A stretch of 64,000 nt of DNA from Haliclona indistincta (GCA_964017065.1 OZ024784.1:14427152-14491151), one strand, 5' to 3'; shown: positions 34,955 to 47,695, numbered from the stretch's first letter. Made by a program: numbers and translations. The notes: generated from the sequence alone by a model not told the origin.

Positions 34955-36039
34955 TTATGTGGATGAAGTCGGTGTAGGACATTGCACTGCTGCATTCCGA
35001 TGTTGACTTTCTGCAGTAGATAACCCATGGTGAGAGGAAGAGGGCCGCGAGGAAACGGAGACAGGTGTGTAGACACGTGAGGCATCTGCAAGCCCAATAC
35101 CAGATGCTTCTCCATCATCACACATACGTGACTGAGGTCTAGACTGCGAACTGTTAGCCGACTTTGCTCGTGATGACTGCCTTGACGAGTGGCTGATAGC
35201 AGTTTGTGATGTTGATCGTGAACTACGATGACTTTGAGCTGAAGACATTCCCCTTGAAGGTGTCTCTCTTGAAGATGTCTCTCTTGAAGGTGTCTCTCTT
35301 GAAGATGTCTCTCTTACTGAGGATGTCCCTCTTGATGGCGTATCTCCTCTAGATGTTGACTGTTTCCTCGATGAGGCTGAAGCTGATTGTGCTCGCTGGC
35401 TAGATTGGCTCACTGAATAACTTGCCCGTGATGAAGCAGCTCGTTGAGAGCTAGCTGAATTGCTTTTTTCTTGTTGGTCAGCAGTGGGTGTGGAACATTG
35501 TAGTTTTGAAGATGTAGTGGGTGTTCCTGGTGCTGACTGTGATAATTCCTCATTCTCCTGTGAAACTTGTCTAGGAAGTGGTGACTGCACTACTTGTGAC
35601 TGGAACTGTTGGCTCATTAGTTTGGTTTTAACCTTCAACTGTATTTCTTTTCGTGGGCGTTGCCAAGTACCTAAATAGTCTCCCCAAGGACTTCTTGCTG
35701 AACGCAACCGAGGGTTGTTGAGGTGACCTCTGTCATCAGCAATAATCTCTGTATGACCATTTCGTTGTGTTGGATACTGTGTTGTGTGTAGGATTTTTAT
35801 AATAATAGTTTTAGCATGTTTAGCTCTTTCTAACAATAATTATATATTATTTTAGTGTATTATTTTTCTTATAGTATAATTATAATAATTATACCTTCTT
35901 GTGTTGTCGAGGTAACTCATAATTCTGTAATCGTTGAGGCACAAAAGCCGACTCGTACTGTATGTAAGAATAAGAGACTCGTACTATGCTATGTTTCACG
36001 TATTATTTTTACCTGATTCGAACAGAAGTGGGAAGACAT
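34955..36039 (-). CDS. CFAP126: Flattop / CFAP126 with long Ser-rich tail
   Basis: Model complement(join(34955..35776,35895..35957,36013..36039)), 303 aa, both introns phase 0. The N-terminal 80 residues carry the family signature: SNQYESAF, RLQNYELP, then GHTEIIADDRGHL, SPWGDYLGTWQ and a basic end. Flattop is a ciliary axoneme and basal-body protein (a microtubule inner protein) needed for basal body positioning. The remaining about 210 residues are Ser/Arg/Gln-rich and have no counterpart in the 177-aa human protein; they include a 15-base minisatellite encoding alternating RETPS and RETSS. The gene is head-to-head with HSL and has a perfect X-box 47 bases upstream of its ATG, as expected for an RFX target. 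Confidence 0.85.
35250..35345 (-). repeat. 15-bp coding minisatellite in Flattop
   Basis: Alternating units CTTGAAGGTGTCTCT and CTTGAAGATGTCTCT on the + strand, followed by degenerate copies, encode RETPS/RETSS on the - strand. Confidence 0.75.
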
Positions 36040-36214
36040 CTCCACGGCACGGTACATACAAACGATGTTCCAGCGCGGCTAGTGTCGTTACTATAGCAAC
36101 GTTTTATCACGTGCAAAGTTGCGTAATCATGACGAGGGTTTCGTAAGGTGTGCCTAGCTAGCTTGCTGACCTGATCTTACTATAAGGTCATCGAGTTTCG
36201 TCCAGCTTCTCACG
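36040..36214. promoter_or_regulatory. Bidirectional Flattop/HSL promoter with X-box
   Basis: 175 bases between divergent ATGs. GTTACTATAGCAAC at 36087-36100 is a near-palindromic X-box. CACGTG lies 8 bases further on at 36109-36114, so X-box and E-box are again paired as upstream of the three orphan genes. Confidence 0.7.
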
Positions 36215-39200
36215 ATGTCGCAGAAGTTGGACAAAGAGTATCTGGTCTTTAAGAAACACTTTCGTGACATTCGTTTACATGTCGACGTTGGAGTTCGTCT
36301 GTATCATGCTAAACGAAAGCATCTTGATCACAAGTTTTATGCTGTTTACGAGGAACTTGCTACACTGATAGACCCACTGGAACAACACCAACTTGCACTG
36401 TGTGAAGGTGAAAATAGATTGTTGCATTTACATTTTTGCTTTTATGTGGCTGATTTGTGCTTTTAGCTGCTCCAAAATATGATTTTATCAATGAGGATGG
36501 TACTCACGTTAAGGGCAATGGCTACCGTAGTCTGATACACATCCTCAAGAGTATTTTGGAACAGCTTGTATCACATCTTCAAAGGAGTGCCAGGGACAGA
36601 GGCTCATTGCTGTATGCTGCTCTTGATGATCTTAGCACACTCACTGCCGACACTAGAACAATCCAGGTATTATTATAGACAAATGATTTGGTGCTAATGT
36701 AGCTAGGTGGTAGGCTCTTTATGTGCAGTGTTAGCAAGCTGTGTGTGTGTAGGGAGTTGAAGTAATGCTCCGACATGGTGTCATTCTCATGAAATCATCT
36801 GAGTCTTCTTCGCTGGTCAATGATGGAGCAATGGCTGAGTCATTGAAGAGATTGGTGTTCACTGAAGACATTGCCAGAGATGCAATGTATGGGAGATGTC
36901 TTGGGTTTCAGGTGAGTTGGTGATTAGCAGTAGAGCTACTGCTAAGTCTTTCTTACAGTATACCAACAACCTGAAGCCAATCTTACAAACACTTGCCATT
37001 GTCATGGCCTCATATGAGCAGTGGTACAAAGCTGACAAAGGAGACCCCATCAAGCAACTGATGAAGAGTGTTTGGAAGGGCAGTAGGTACGTTCAGCATC
37101 CATCTCAGCGAGGCATCAAGATTGCTGACCTTACTCAAGACTGCTCTATCTCATTCACCAAAGCATTCTGGTCCATGATGGAGCAAGACTATTTCAAGGT
37201 AAGAGTGTGACATCTGTACGTCATCTAGTCATGACTCTTTTGCCTGTAGTAGACTTGTCATCATACATACAGGCTCTATTCACTGTCAATTGCTATTGTA
37301 CACATATAGGCTGCTTTGAACATGGTCAGCAAGAGTGTTGAAGTCTCAAGGTCACTTGAGATCCCGGCAAAGAACATTGTCATCAAGGTGTTGTGTCCCG
37401 TGTATCATAGCAAACATTCACTGTGATATCATCACATATAGAACACTAGTGGAGAGGATGTCACACTGACCCCTCCATTCTCAGATATGGGCTATCGACC
37501 CATTCCTGTCACACTCATTTCACAACATTGGAGAAAGAACCAACCTTGCTCAGCTTATAGTCGCAGAAGAGACCCCATGGAACCCTCTCCTTACCTACTC
37601 TTCCATCTTCATGGTGGTGGGTTTGTAGCTCAATCATCAAGATCACATGAGGTAAGAATTGTGAGAAGTGACACCTTACAACCTGATTCACAACTTCTTG
37701 CTAACGCTAAAACCAGTTTACAATCACACCATCCAGCTGACCTGCATTAACACACATATGCTCAAACACCTTCAATATTAGCCTGTGGCATGAATCCTAA
37801 GAGACTACCGTAGACGCAGAAATTTTCAAGGGGATTTTATTTTCAAGGCTGGGATTAACCTCGAAATTTAAATCATCGAAGTATTAGTTCGACAAAAATT
37901 AAATCGTCGAATTATTTGTGCAACGAAAATCTACAGCAACAGCGTTTCTGAATTGTTAGGCTCCAACGCACACACAAGTGTTTTCCCAACTGCAGCTTCC
38001 CAGATATCTTTATATATGATATCTGCGGATACAGAGATCTTTCTTGTACCACGAAACTGTTCCCGCCATTTACGCACGTGAAATTTTTCGCTAACAAAAT
38101 TTTTCGCTGCGTTCAAATTTTCAAGGGAGGTGACCACCCTCGAAAATTAGATTCCTTGAAAATTTAACACTCGAAATATTTCACCCTCGAAAATTTCTGC
38201 GTCTACGGTATACTTATCCAGCACTGAGAAATTGGGTTACAAGCCTCGTCAATACTATTTATAGCACAATTTCTTGTGTGTACATACATGTGACTTGATA
38301 ATGATGCTTCTTTTGACAGTTTTATCTGCGTCTGTGGTCACGTGAACTTGAGGCTCCGATTTTATCAATCGACTATTCACTCTCTCCTGAAGCTCCCTTC
38401 CCTCGTGCAGTTGATGAGTGTGTCACAGCATATGCCTGGGCATTGCAAAATCTAGACACTTTAGGTGAGGAAGTACTACTGTAATAACAGCAATGACACA
38501 CGTAGTCTTAGTGCTGAACGCCTGCAGCTGCTTTATGATTGTTTTGTCTACAGGTAGCACGGGAGAGAAGATACTGTTTGTTGGTGATTCTGCTGGTGGA
38601 AATCTTGTTATTGCAACGGCAATGAAGCTAAAACACCTAGGTATCAAGCTACCACATGGCATCTTCCCATTCTATCCTACAACAATTGTCCGTTCAAGTT
38701 TGACCCCTTCTCGATTTCTCAGCTTGCTTGACCCTTTGCTGCCGATTGGAGTGCTTTATAGCTGCTTAGAGGTACTTTATTATCCTCGAGTCTATCGTTG
38801 CATATGTGTGTACGAATTTATTGACTTGCAGGCATACACGGGCAATATTCAGAGTGATGAAATGCTTGAGAAGAGAAGAGACTACCGTCGAAGAATTCTC
38901 ACATCACGAGGATACATTGTTCCTTCTCCTCACACAACCTCTGGTCAGATCAGTCCATCCGTCAGCCCTAGTGTTGAGAAGAAGTACGTTGCTCCGCAGC
39001 ATAGTATTATTGCATTGTTTCAATCGTAAACAGGTCATTCTTTCGAGGTCGTACCAAGAGTCTTCCTCAGTCTAAAGTGCCTCCACCTAGACCCAAACCC
39101 CCTCGTCCTCCTCCTCCGAGAACACAGTCTACATTCACTGCAATATCTAATGGTGCAGAAGAGGATGAAGGAAGTGAATCAGGTCAAAATGGTAAGATTA

Positions 39201-39893
39201 GAGAGCAGTTACTCCTCCAGTTGCCCTTGTCTTTCACTGCTTAGATGCAGCTTTGACTGAGGTTGATCTTGCAGAAGTAACAGACCAACCAAAGGAGGAA
39301 AAAGATACTAATGGAGAAGAGGACAATGATTCTGCTATTGATGAAAGTGAAATGATGTCAGTGGTAAGTGATAACATCACAAACAATGCATTTCAGAATT
39401 GTATGAAATTTGTGGTTGATTTGTGTCTTTGTCTAGGCACCTTTCATGTCTACAAGCACGTCGGGCGCTGTCAGACTTGGGAGAAGAAAACCAAATGAAG
39501 ACGAACTTTTAACAGAGCAACAAATTCATGATATGATTGAAGAGATGGTGGAGAGTTTTAAAGACCCTGAAATAACCAAAGATCCGTTTATATCACCTGC
39601 TTTGGCAGATGATAAGTACTTGATAGGACTACCATTCATGCACATCTTTGTAAGTACAATAAACTGTTCTATTCTACATTGTTACATTTTGTTATTTATA
39701 GGTGTGTGGTCTAGATCCTCTCCTTGATGATGGTGTCGCAATGGCTCAGCGCCTAAAGAGTCTTGGACAGCCAGTGAAGCTGACAGTCATGGAAACACTG
39801 CCGCATGGCTTCTTATGCCTCACTGGTGTGGAGGAGATTCAGACAGCTCAAAAATTCGCAATCCAGCAAATGAAAGAAACTCTCGCTAGCTAA
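36215..39893 (+). CDS. LIPE: Hormone-sensitive lipase
   Basis: Model of 13 exons: join(36215..36407,36467..36666,36753..36911,36959..37198,37310..37387,37442..37651,38320..38464,38554..38771,38832..38983,39034..39191,39245..39363,39437..39649,39702..39893), 758 aa, close to the 775-aa human adipocyte form. Exons 1-5 give the helical HSL N-terminal domain. The catalytic alpha/beta hydrolase follows, with the oxyanion motif HGGG (about residue 345), the nucleophile elbow GDSAGG (about 420), the acid in DPLLDD (about 700) and the histidine in LPHGF (about 729). The regulatory insert between the serine and the aspartate is Pro/Arg- and acid-rich ([14 protein letters not shown]). It hydrolyses diacylglycerol and cholesteryl or retinyl esters at lipid droplets. 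Intron 6 is long because of a MITE. Confidence 0.92.
37808..38208. mobile_element. MITE with CCGTAGACGCAG inverted ends
   Basis: A 401-bp element in HSL intron 6. It starts CCGTAGACGCAGAAATTTTC and ends GAAAATTTCTGCGTCTACGG, a perfect inverse, flanked by TA. It has no ORF of note. CGAAAATT-type motifs recur inside. Confidence 0.8.
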
Positions 39894-40085
39894 TTTTTTA
39901 TTATTACTCTCATTAGTCTAGTAGCTCAGTCTCATATCTGTCCTAAAAATTATCGTCACATTCCATTTGCTAGTATTCTCACGTGTGTGATAACTGTTAT
40001 CACAGCGTTAGTAGATACCACTAAGTAAAACAAAAGATTGGTTCTACAAGGCTACTTCAGGTATTACAGGAGACCGGCCCCTTCG

Positions 40086-42662
40086 ATGTCTAGTGTCATC
40101 ATGGAAGAAAGTAACGTGGTAAAAATATCTTCAGCTAGCAGCAAAGCATCTGTCAACACAACGATTGTTCAAAATGGCGTGTCCGGTTGCAGATGCGTTA
40201 ATGCAAAGCGATTTCTAGAAGTGACTATTGTTGTTTCATCGATTGCTGTAGCAGTTGTCGCCTTCACGCTGCCAGTTGTGCTGCACTACAATGTAAGAAT
40301 TGTGCAGTTTTGTGCGTTAAGCTAGTCTTGTGCATTTTTGTCTGGTGTGTGCAGTTTTTGCTAGTCTTGTTGTACTGCACTGTGCTTCTTTGCATGGTTT
40401 TTATGCCAGATGTTGTCTCAGGAAAGAAGAATAGGCAGCATAATAATTTTGTTAGTGACTAGCACACTATGTGTTGATGAGTCTATCTGCTGGTTTAATA
40501 AGCTCATGCTGGTGTAGTGTGAGTGGTGTAGTGTGAGTGGTGCAGTGGTGTGATGTTGATAGCAATCACTCAATGTTCATGCTTGTATGGTAATAGTTGT
40601 ATACCAACAACATCAATTGAATGAGGTTGAACTATGAACACCCAATTGCAGAACTAACAAGATATTATTATACATCTTTATCTTAATGCAGGTGCGAGGG
40701 GCAAATAACTGCTCTAGTGTTCCCTATATTAAGGTCAACAGCACTGACCAGTGTTCATCTATGGTCTATAATGGCAGTCTCTGTAATGATGTGCTGACTA
40801 GGTGGCGACAATGCACTATCGATAATGCAGTTGATGATGACATCACTCGAATTCAGACATTGAACTCCACTATTGAGGCTGTAGAGGAAAAAATATCTCA
40901 ACTCTTAAACACTTCGCGTAATAATGCAATACGTTAATTGTATCTGACAGTCATTTTTTGTTGTTTTTTTAGTGGACATGGAGTCAATTAGTTGTTATAA
41001 AGCTACAAAATCACTTCTTTGTCAGTTGAATCTTCCTCTCTGCAATAGTAGTGGGCAATTTTATCAAGTTCCCTCCGAGTATTGTTTTTTTGGACTCAGT
41101 TTGTTAAATTGTTCTGTCAGTGAGAGCATTCATTTATTTTTGCAACAACAGTGCCTCACTCTACCAAAAGGTGGTCTCATTATTCTGCCGATATTTACAA
41201 TGACTACACTCTCTTTCAGTTCTGCCTTCGTCAATTGTCTGTCCTGATCAGTTCATTCTCCATGATGGACTCTGCTTTCCCATGTGTGCAAAATGGCAAC
41301 AGTTCCATAATGCTGATACACTCATACTGATTACACCAATATCATGTGGATTTGGATTAATAGGCGGGATCTGCTTTTTCATTGCATCATTTGTCCGCTG
41401 CAAACAAATGTCAGTAGATTGTTGGCACTGGCACCAACTATGCTCATTACTCCATGTTCTGTGTAGGTTTTCTTTTCCATCCATCTATCTTGTATTTGCT
41501 ACTGGAGCATACTGCATCATTGGTTCGTAATTTTCTTATTCTGTGAAAATAATGCATTTATGGTACATGTATGTAGCTATTACTGGTATCATTCCTTTTT
41601 TTGGAAGAGAGGCAATTTTTTGTAATAATAGCAACGCCACAGTGCCTGACAGTTTGGAACAGTCTACAATAGGCTGTAAAGTTATCGGTAATGGAGTGTT
41701 TATGTTTCTATTAACATTTCAACTTTTCATATTTTTCAGGAGTCCTCTATCAGTATTTCATCACCAATGTTTCTATCTGGTGGTTCTATCATGTCTGCTC
41801 TGTATCGTTCAAAATTTTCTTCCCTGCGCTCACAAAAAAGCACCTCCTGATGCGAAGGATAATGAATATAATTGTACTGATCAGTGGTATGTATGCTAAC
41901 CATCTCGAGTGTATGATAACTTGATGATTTGTCAACAGGATGGTTAATTCCAATACCGTTTGTATATGCTGTGCTAACAAACGAAGCTCAGTATGGTTAC
42001 GTTATTTCTAGTTTCCCGCCACAATGGTGCACACCAAGAGATGCTAACTTTGTTTTCTATACCTATACACTATTCACAAACGCTTTATTGTTCATAGGAA
42101 CTTGCTTGCTTATTCTGGATTTCTGGCTTGTTCATAAAGTAAGCTTTCTCCTTTGTCAACTAATCAGTGTTTTGTTCTTTAGTATCAAGGAATTTTGACA
42201 CCAAGTTACGATACAGATAAGCTTAGGCTGAGTGATGCCGAAAGAAAAATACTGTTTCTGTTCTGGTATTTCGTGATATTTGGTCCAGTTGGGTTAGTAT
42301 CTGGCAGTTTAATAACAGGAAGTCAAACATCACTAGAAATATCTTACAACGAATATTTTCAATGTCAACTGTTCGGAAACAACTCTGCAGTACATGACCA
42401 ATGCCTGAAGCTTTTTGATCAAATTGATCATTACACGTATTTCGCACCGTATTCAGTAACCATGATTTATCTCTCCTTCTTCCCAATTGTGAATCTGATA
42501 TTTGTGATCAGCTGGAAAGGAGCAAGGAGGAAAATTCTGAGTTTATACAATCACTGTTGTCAAGACTATGAAGAGATTCCAGATGAGCGGATACCAAAAA
42601 CTTCACTGTCAGCTAATCCCACCTCTCCAATGGTAGCTGCAAGTGAATATACCGCAAATTAA
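40086..42662 (+). CDS. Frizzled-like receptor 1 with N-terminal signal anchor
   Basis: Model join(40086..40292,40692..40917,40973..41170,41220..41409,41467..41522,41577..41687,41740..41886,41939..42138,42183..42662), 604 aa. Residues about 1-43 are polar and lack a signal peptide. A hydrophobic helix (VTIVVSSIAVAVVAFTLPVV) follows, then a cysteine-rich extracellular part whose second half resembles a Frizzled CRD (LLCQLNLPLC). Then comes a seven-helix region with Frizzled features (SFPSIYLVF, WWFYHVCSVSFKIFF, ISSFPPQWC). The short C-tail (SWKGARRKILSLYNHCC) has no KTxxxW Dishevelled-binding motif. Intron 4 (57 bases) is a multiple of three without a stop in frame, so retention would add 19 residues to the loop. 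Poly(A) signal at 42676-42681. It is probably a Frizzled-family receptor; ligand unknown. Confidence 0.82.
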
Positions 42663-42800
42663 TGATTGTTGACAGAATAAAACTAATGCATGTTTATTTA
42701 TGGTCAAGTTTCGGTTCCGTAACACTGCACTTTAACAAGTTGTACGTATTAGCAGTGTCGTGTCAAGCTCTCGCTAACTAGTAGTCTATAGACTATAACG

Positions 42801-45272
42801 ATGGCTAGACAGGCGTCATCTAGGACAGTTATTCTCGAGGATGTCACTAGCGGAATCTCCGTCAGTTCTGACGAGCAAACGGGCAGCAGCAGTGAACTAG
42901 ATCTGCCAGCAACGACTCGACCCACGGCCTACGGTGCTTGCGATAAGAGCTCGAGTGAAGAGCAGCCCAACCTGATAAAAACAAAAAAGAACTGCGCCTG
43001 TTGTTCCAGCACCAATTTTCTTGGCTCTGTTCTGCTCTTGGTTGCTCTACTCACTACAGCTATGTTCAGTGTACCACTGCTATATCATTACTTGCACCAT
43101 CCTGTAAGTCTAAATTTGTATGTGAATCATGTACAATCATGTACAATCATGCTAACTTCTTCCAGTTAGGGAAAGAGGTTAAGCCTTCACAAAATTTCAG
43201 CTGTGATAATGGGGTAGGTGCATAGAAAATTGGCTCAGTAAATAGTGAAAGTGTATACTTTCCTTGATACTGAAACCGTGGAATGTTTGTCTAGGGAAAC
43301 TGTTCTATGTACGACAATCAAGCAAATCACAATTACAGCTGTATTGCTATACCTTACACAAGTGTTCACCGCCCTCCATCAATATGCAATGAAGTACTTA
43401 TGAAATGGCAGTGCTGTCTGAACCTCAACAAACAAGAAATACTAGTCAATGATTCGACAGTATCTCGAAAAGGCGTAATAAAGTTAATCTCAGTTATGCA
43501 ATCTTTTAAATGTAAGACACTAAAATTATGCATCATGCTTGTCATTATTTTTTATAGCTGATGTAATTTCAAGTGATTGTAAAGAGCCGGCTTTGCAATT
43601 TCTTTGCCAATTTGCTTTTCCTCTTTGTGATAATCAAACGTCCACTTTATTGTTGCCAAACAAGAAGCAATGTACTGATCTCAGAGATAAATATTGTGTT
43701 CTTCAGTGGAAATTCATTCAGCAGTACTACCCAGCTGACATTCCAAACTGTGACGAATTGCCTGGCTCTAGTACTGGTAAGTAATATTATTATTAACTAT
43801 TACTGTGAATACTAATTCAATCCAGTACCCCCTGGTCAGAATGAAACTACTACTTGCAGCAACATGTTTGTTCATCGCGATGGATATTGTACACCTGATT
43901 GTACAAAACTATCGACAATGGGCCACTCCTTGTTGATATTCTGGAATATTGTTTTCCCAGTGCTTGTTGGATTTGGACTAATCGCTGCAGTTGGAGTAAT
44001 TGCAGTATTTGTTATTAATCGTAAGAAAATGTAAGCCAGTACACTAAATTATACGAGAATGCATTTTGTGCCACACTCAGGGAATACTTAGATAAAAAAT
44101 AATATACACTGCTGTTGTGTTATGATAACTTGATACCACTTATATAGGTGTTTTTATCCACTACTGTATGTGCTTTATATGACTGTGTCATGGATGGCAC
44201 CTGGTAAGCAACTGAATCAAACAGTATAACATGATTGCATATAATTATTATAAAGTTATATTGATTCTTGTGGGGAAATTTGACAATTCTCTGTTTTGCA
44301 ACGGGCAAGATGTTGGTCAAATTAATTCAACAACTTTCTGCCTGATCAATGGTAAGCGAATACAACTTTTGTTGAGTTTGCTGTTGACGAGAATTTTCCT
44401 TGTTTTAGGAATCACACTTCACTGGTTCTTTTCAAGTACTCCTTTTTTTTGGTTATTTCTGGTGTTGTCTATTTTATATAAAGCCGGCAGACATAATCCA
44501 ACACAACTAGAACTCAAAAGGTCCAAGTACGTTCACATGATGTTGACTGTTTTTGGTAAGTGCATGAATAAATCAGAGTAGCCTGCTTATTTTTTATCTT
44601 GTTAGGTTTACTTGTTCCGATACCAGCAATTGTTACTAACTTAGTCAAAGAAGGAAGAGACGGGAGTTATGTTATTCCTTTTTTTCCTCCACTGTTTTGT
44701 ATGGAAAGAAATCCAGTAATTACCTACTACTCAATAATTTTGGAAGTGAACATAATAATGGGAATCGGAATAAATCTTTACTTGGTTGCATTTTGGCTAA
44801 TGTTCAAGGTAAGGTGAACTCAGCACTTAGTATCACACTTCATTTTCTTATATATCAGTATCGGAATATTCTTAAAGCACGTGGTGAAACTGCACTGGGC
44901 AGGCTAAGTGCTGCTGAAATGAAGTTGCCTTTTTTATATCTATACTACATAATTTTTGCAATCATCATTCTCCTGTATTATGAAATAGGCACTCAAGGAG
45001 ATTTTGTGAAGGACTTGGAAAACTACATTCTTTGTGAGAATATGAACAACAAGCAAGTTGATAAATGCACCAAACAGCTGTTGAATTTGCAGGGAAATTC
45101 TTATAACAAACTGCTAGCTCCACTGCTGGTTGCACTGGCTGGTTTTCCATTCTGCAATCTTGCCTTTGTTTTAAACTGGAAAAGAGTTTGGAATTTATCT
45201 TGTTCTTGGTGCAAGATACTGAAAGACTCTCTACCACAACCACCCTCAACTGTTTATTCTACTTTTACATGA
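42801..45272 (+). CDS. Frizzled-like receptor 2 with N-terminal signal anchor
   Basis: Model join(42801..43103,43166..43213,43295..43511,43558..43776,43826..44030,44148..44203,44256..44351,44409..44555,44606..44808,44859..45272), 635 aa. The first exon gives an unusually long Ser/Thr-rich cytoplasmic N-terminus (about 75 residues) and one transmembrane helix (FLGSVLLLVALLTTAMFSVP). The CRD-like region has FLCQFAFPLC and the family spacing of cysteines. The seven-helix part includes WNIVFPVLVGFGLIAAVGV, a CFYPLLYVLYM segment and VIPFFPPLFC. The C-tail is short (CKILKDSLPQPPS) with no KTxxxW. The 56- and 147-base internal exons have exactly the same lengths as in the two neighbours, so the three arose by tandem duplication. 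It has one more exon in the N-terminal half than the others. The acceptor before exon 7 (TATTATAAAG) is weak. Confidence 0.8.
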
Positions 45273-45455
45273 AACTACGTTCGTGTAACTTTGCGTGTAC
45301 AAAAGCATTAAGTGTGTGCACTTAAAATAACTACAGTTCCTTTCTTGTTTGTGACATCCTTGTTGTTGTATAATTTTCAAATCATATTCATGCTAAGAGA
45401 CCGCTCATAAAGATTTGCTGTGGGTGGAGCTCGTTTGCATTTTCTTTCTCCAGCA

Positions 45456-47648
45456 ATGCCGACTGTCGATAGTCTCTTATCGGAACGACAGCCGTATCGT
45501 AGCAAGCGTGTTCTCTCGTATGTTCGAGAATGCTGTGAACTCTGCTGCTTGACAGTTGCGATCTTCCTCGTCGTGGGATTGTTTGCGATACCTGTTTCGT
45601 TGCGTCACTTTGAGGTAGAGTAGATTATACTTGTGATAAGTTACTAGTCTGGTATTGTACTTTGCAGATTGATGATCTGACGCTGTCTGCCCCTGTACCG
45701 GCAACAGAATCACCATCTTCTAGCGACAACTCGTGTCCACAGCAATCAATAAACAATACAGCTTGTCCCGCCTATTATTCCTGGGGAAGAGTTAATCAGT
45801 CACTATGCACAGGAGTCACTTACATTGGGAGTGCGTGCAAACAAAACTTGAATATCTGGCAGCAATGCTCGCTAGGACAGGCAGGTAATGTGCGTGTCAA
45901 TGACACTGGTGACTTGATAACAGAGGCCGAGAGGAATGCAACTACTATCACAAATGTCCTTAGTAAGTGTACATCATGTGGTATAACATTGAGCCATGTT
46001 ATTCCAATCCAGATCTAGTTGCTAGTGAAGGCTGTCTGATCACAGGATTGCCCTTTATTTGCCAGTACTTATTCCCTCTTTGTGATTGTAATACTGGAGA
46101 TGTGCTGCTTCCGTCAAAAGAATATTGCATTCGCATCAGTGGCGATGATTGCCAGATGGAATGGGCACTAGCAAAGCAGTTTGGTTACGGAGACCTCCTT
46201 CCTGATTGTAATACCCTACCAACAACAGCAAATGAAACAACTCTATCTGGTGAATTAGTAAAGTCAAGTTTGTATTTTTATTTACTTGCACACAGGCAAT
46301 AGTAGCTTTTCGAATGTCATTAATAGCACAGCAGGCCCTTGCCGAGAAAGCTTTCTTCGTATCAATGGTACCTGTCAACCTATTTGCCACTTATGGGAGC
46401 AGACCTCTCGCCCATGGTCAATAGTGCTAAAATCTGTTAACATCATCTCGCTGTCTGTAGGGCTGATCAGCGGGATTGTAGTCATTGTTCTGTCTGTGAT
46501 ACAGTACAAAGAGAAGTAGGTGCAATAGAAGGTATTAGCATAGTCGTGATGCTGTTTCTTGTAGGCTAAGATTTCCTTCAATATCACTGGTGTACTTCAC
46601 TATCGGAGTGTGCATTATTGGTAACATAAACATATACTATACAATCACTCTATCAATGCAATTATTTTTAGCCATTGCTGGGCTGGTTGGTGAAGCTGCT
46701 ACAGAATATTTCTACTGCAGCTCGCTCAGTCTTATCACCAGCGTTGACAACCCTACAGTGTATTGCACTGTTGCAGGTCAGTGTTTCACATTGGGCAAAG
46801 TGACTTCAATATTATTGTCTCCATCACAGGAGGTATACTTCAATTCTTCCTAGTCAATCTCTCTCTATGGTGGTTGGTGCATGTTTATCTACTATTCCAT
46901 ATGGTGATGTGGCCCTCTCATCGTGATATGATTGAGAGGAGACATAAATGGATACATGCACTAGTATTCATTATTGGTATGTTACACTTTGTATTCTGTA
47001 ATAATTATTCATAGCTAACAAACATGTTTCCCAGTCACCATATTATCAATGCCGGGTGTTCTCTTGGTGATACTCCATCAGGATTATCGCTACACCATCT
47101 TCAACTTTCCACCGTTATTCTGTGCACCAGATGACGAGGTGTTCTTCTACTCAACAACAATGGTGCTGGATATTGTAGTAGCTATTGGAATAATTGTTCT
47201 TATTCTAGCCCTGTATTTGATACACAAGGTTTGTGTAGTCACAGAACTATTGTATCGTGTGCTGAATATCAATGTTTTATGCACACAGAATCAAGGCATT
47301 TTTAGAACTAACAAAGGAAACATGGTTGTCCGGACTTCAGAGAAATGGCAGCTCCTTGTTTTAATCTATAATGCAATCTTCATCGTTATAGTCACTGTGT
47401 TCACTAGTCTTGCTGGCAGCAGTGTGTCAAGACGATTTGTGAGAGCACTCACTAGTCACTTCACCTGTGAAGCGCTTGAATACACTCCGGGAAAGTGTGA
47501 CAGAGGAGTGTTTGAGCAACACAGCACAGGATGGGTATTCACTGTGATCCTTGTTCTTCTTGCTCTCATTCCAGTAGTGAGTCTCATGCAAGCCTGGGAC
47601 ACCAACGTGATGAAACACAAGTGCCGCTCTAGAAAACGTCTACCATGA
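45456..47648 (+). CDS. Frizzled-like receptor 3 with N-terminal signal anchor
   Basis: Model join(45456..45614,45668..45962,46013..46249,46296..46515,46565..46620,46672..46776,46830..46976,47035..47228,47289..47648), 590 aa. A basic N-terminus of about 28 residues leads into a transmembrane helix (CLTVAIFLVVGLFAIPV). The CRD-like domain has CQYLFPLCDC and LPSKEYC. The first receptor helix follows CHLWEQ. The KLRFPSISLVYF, LSLWWLVHVYLLF and FNFPPLFC segments are typical of Frizzled helices 2-4. The tail ends MKHKCRSRKRLP, basic and without KTxxxW. Exons of 56 and 147 bases are shared with the other two receptors. The gene ends 122 bases from the stop of the convergent coiled-coil gene. Confidence 0.82.
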
Positions 47649-47695
47649 CAACTATTACTGTATACAATACTACATAGAGCATGTCTTATAATTCA

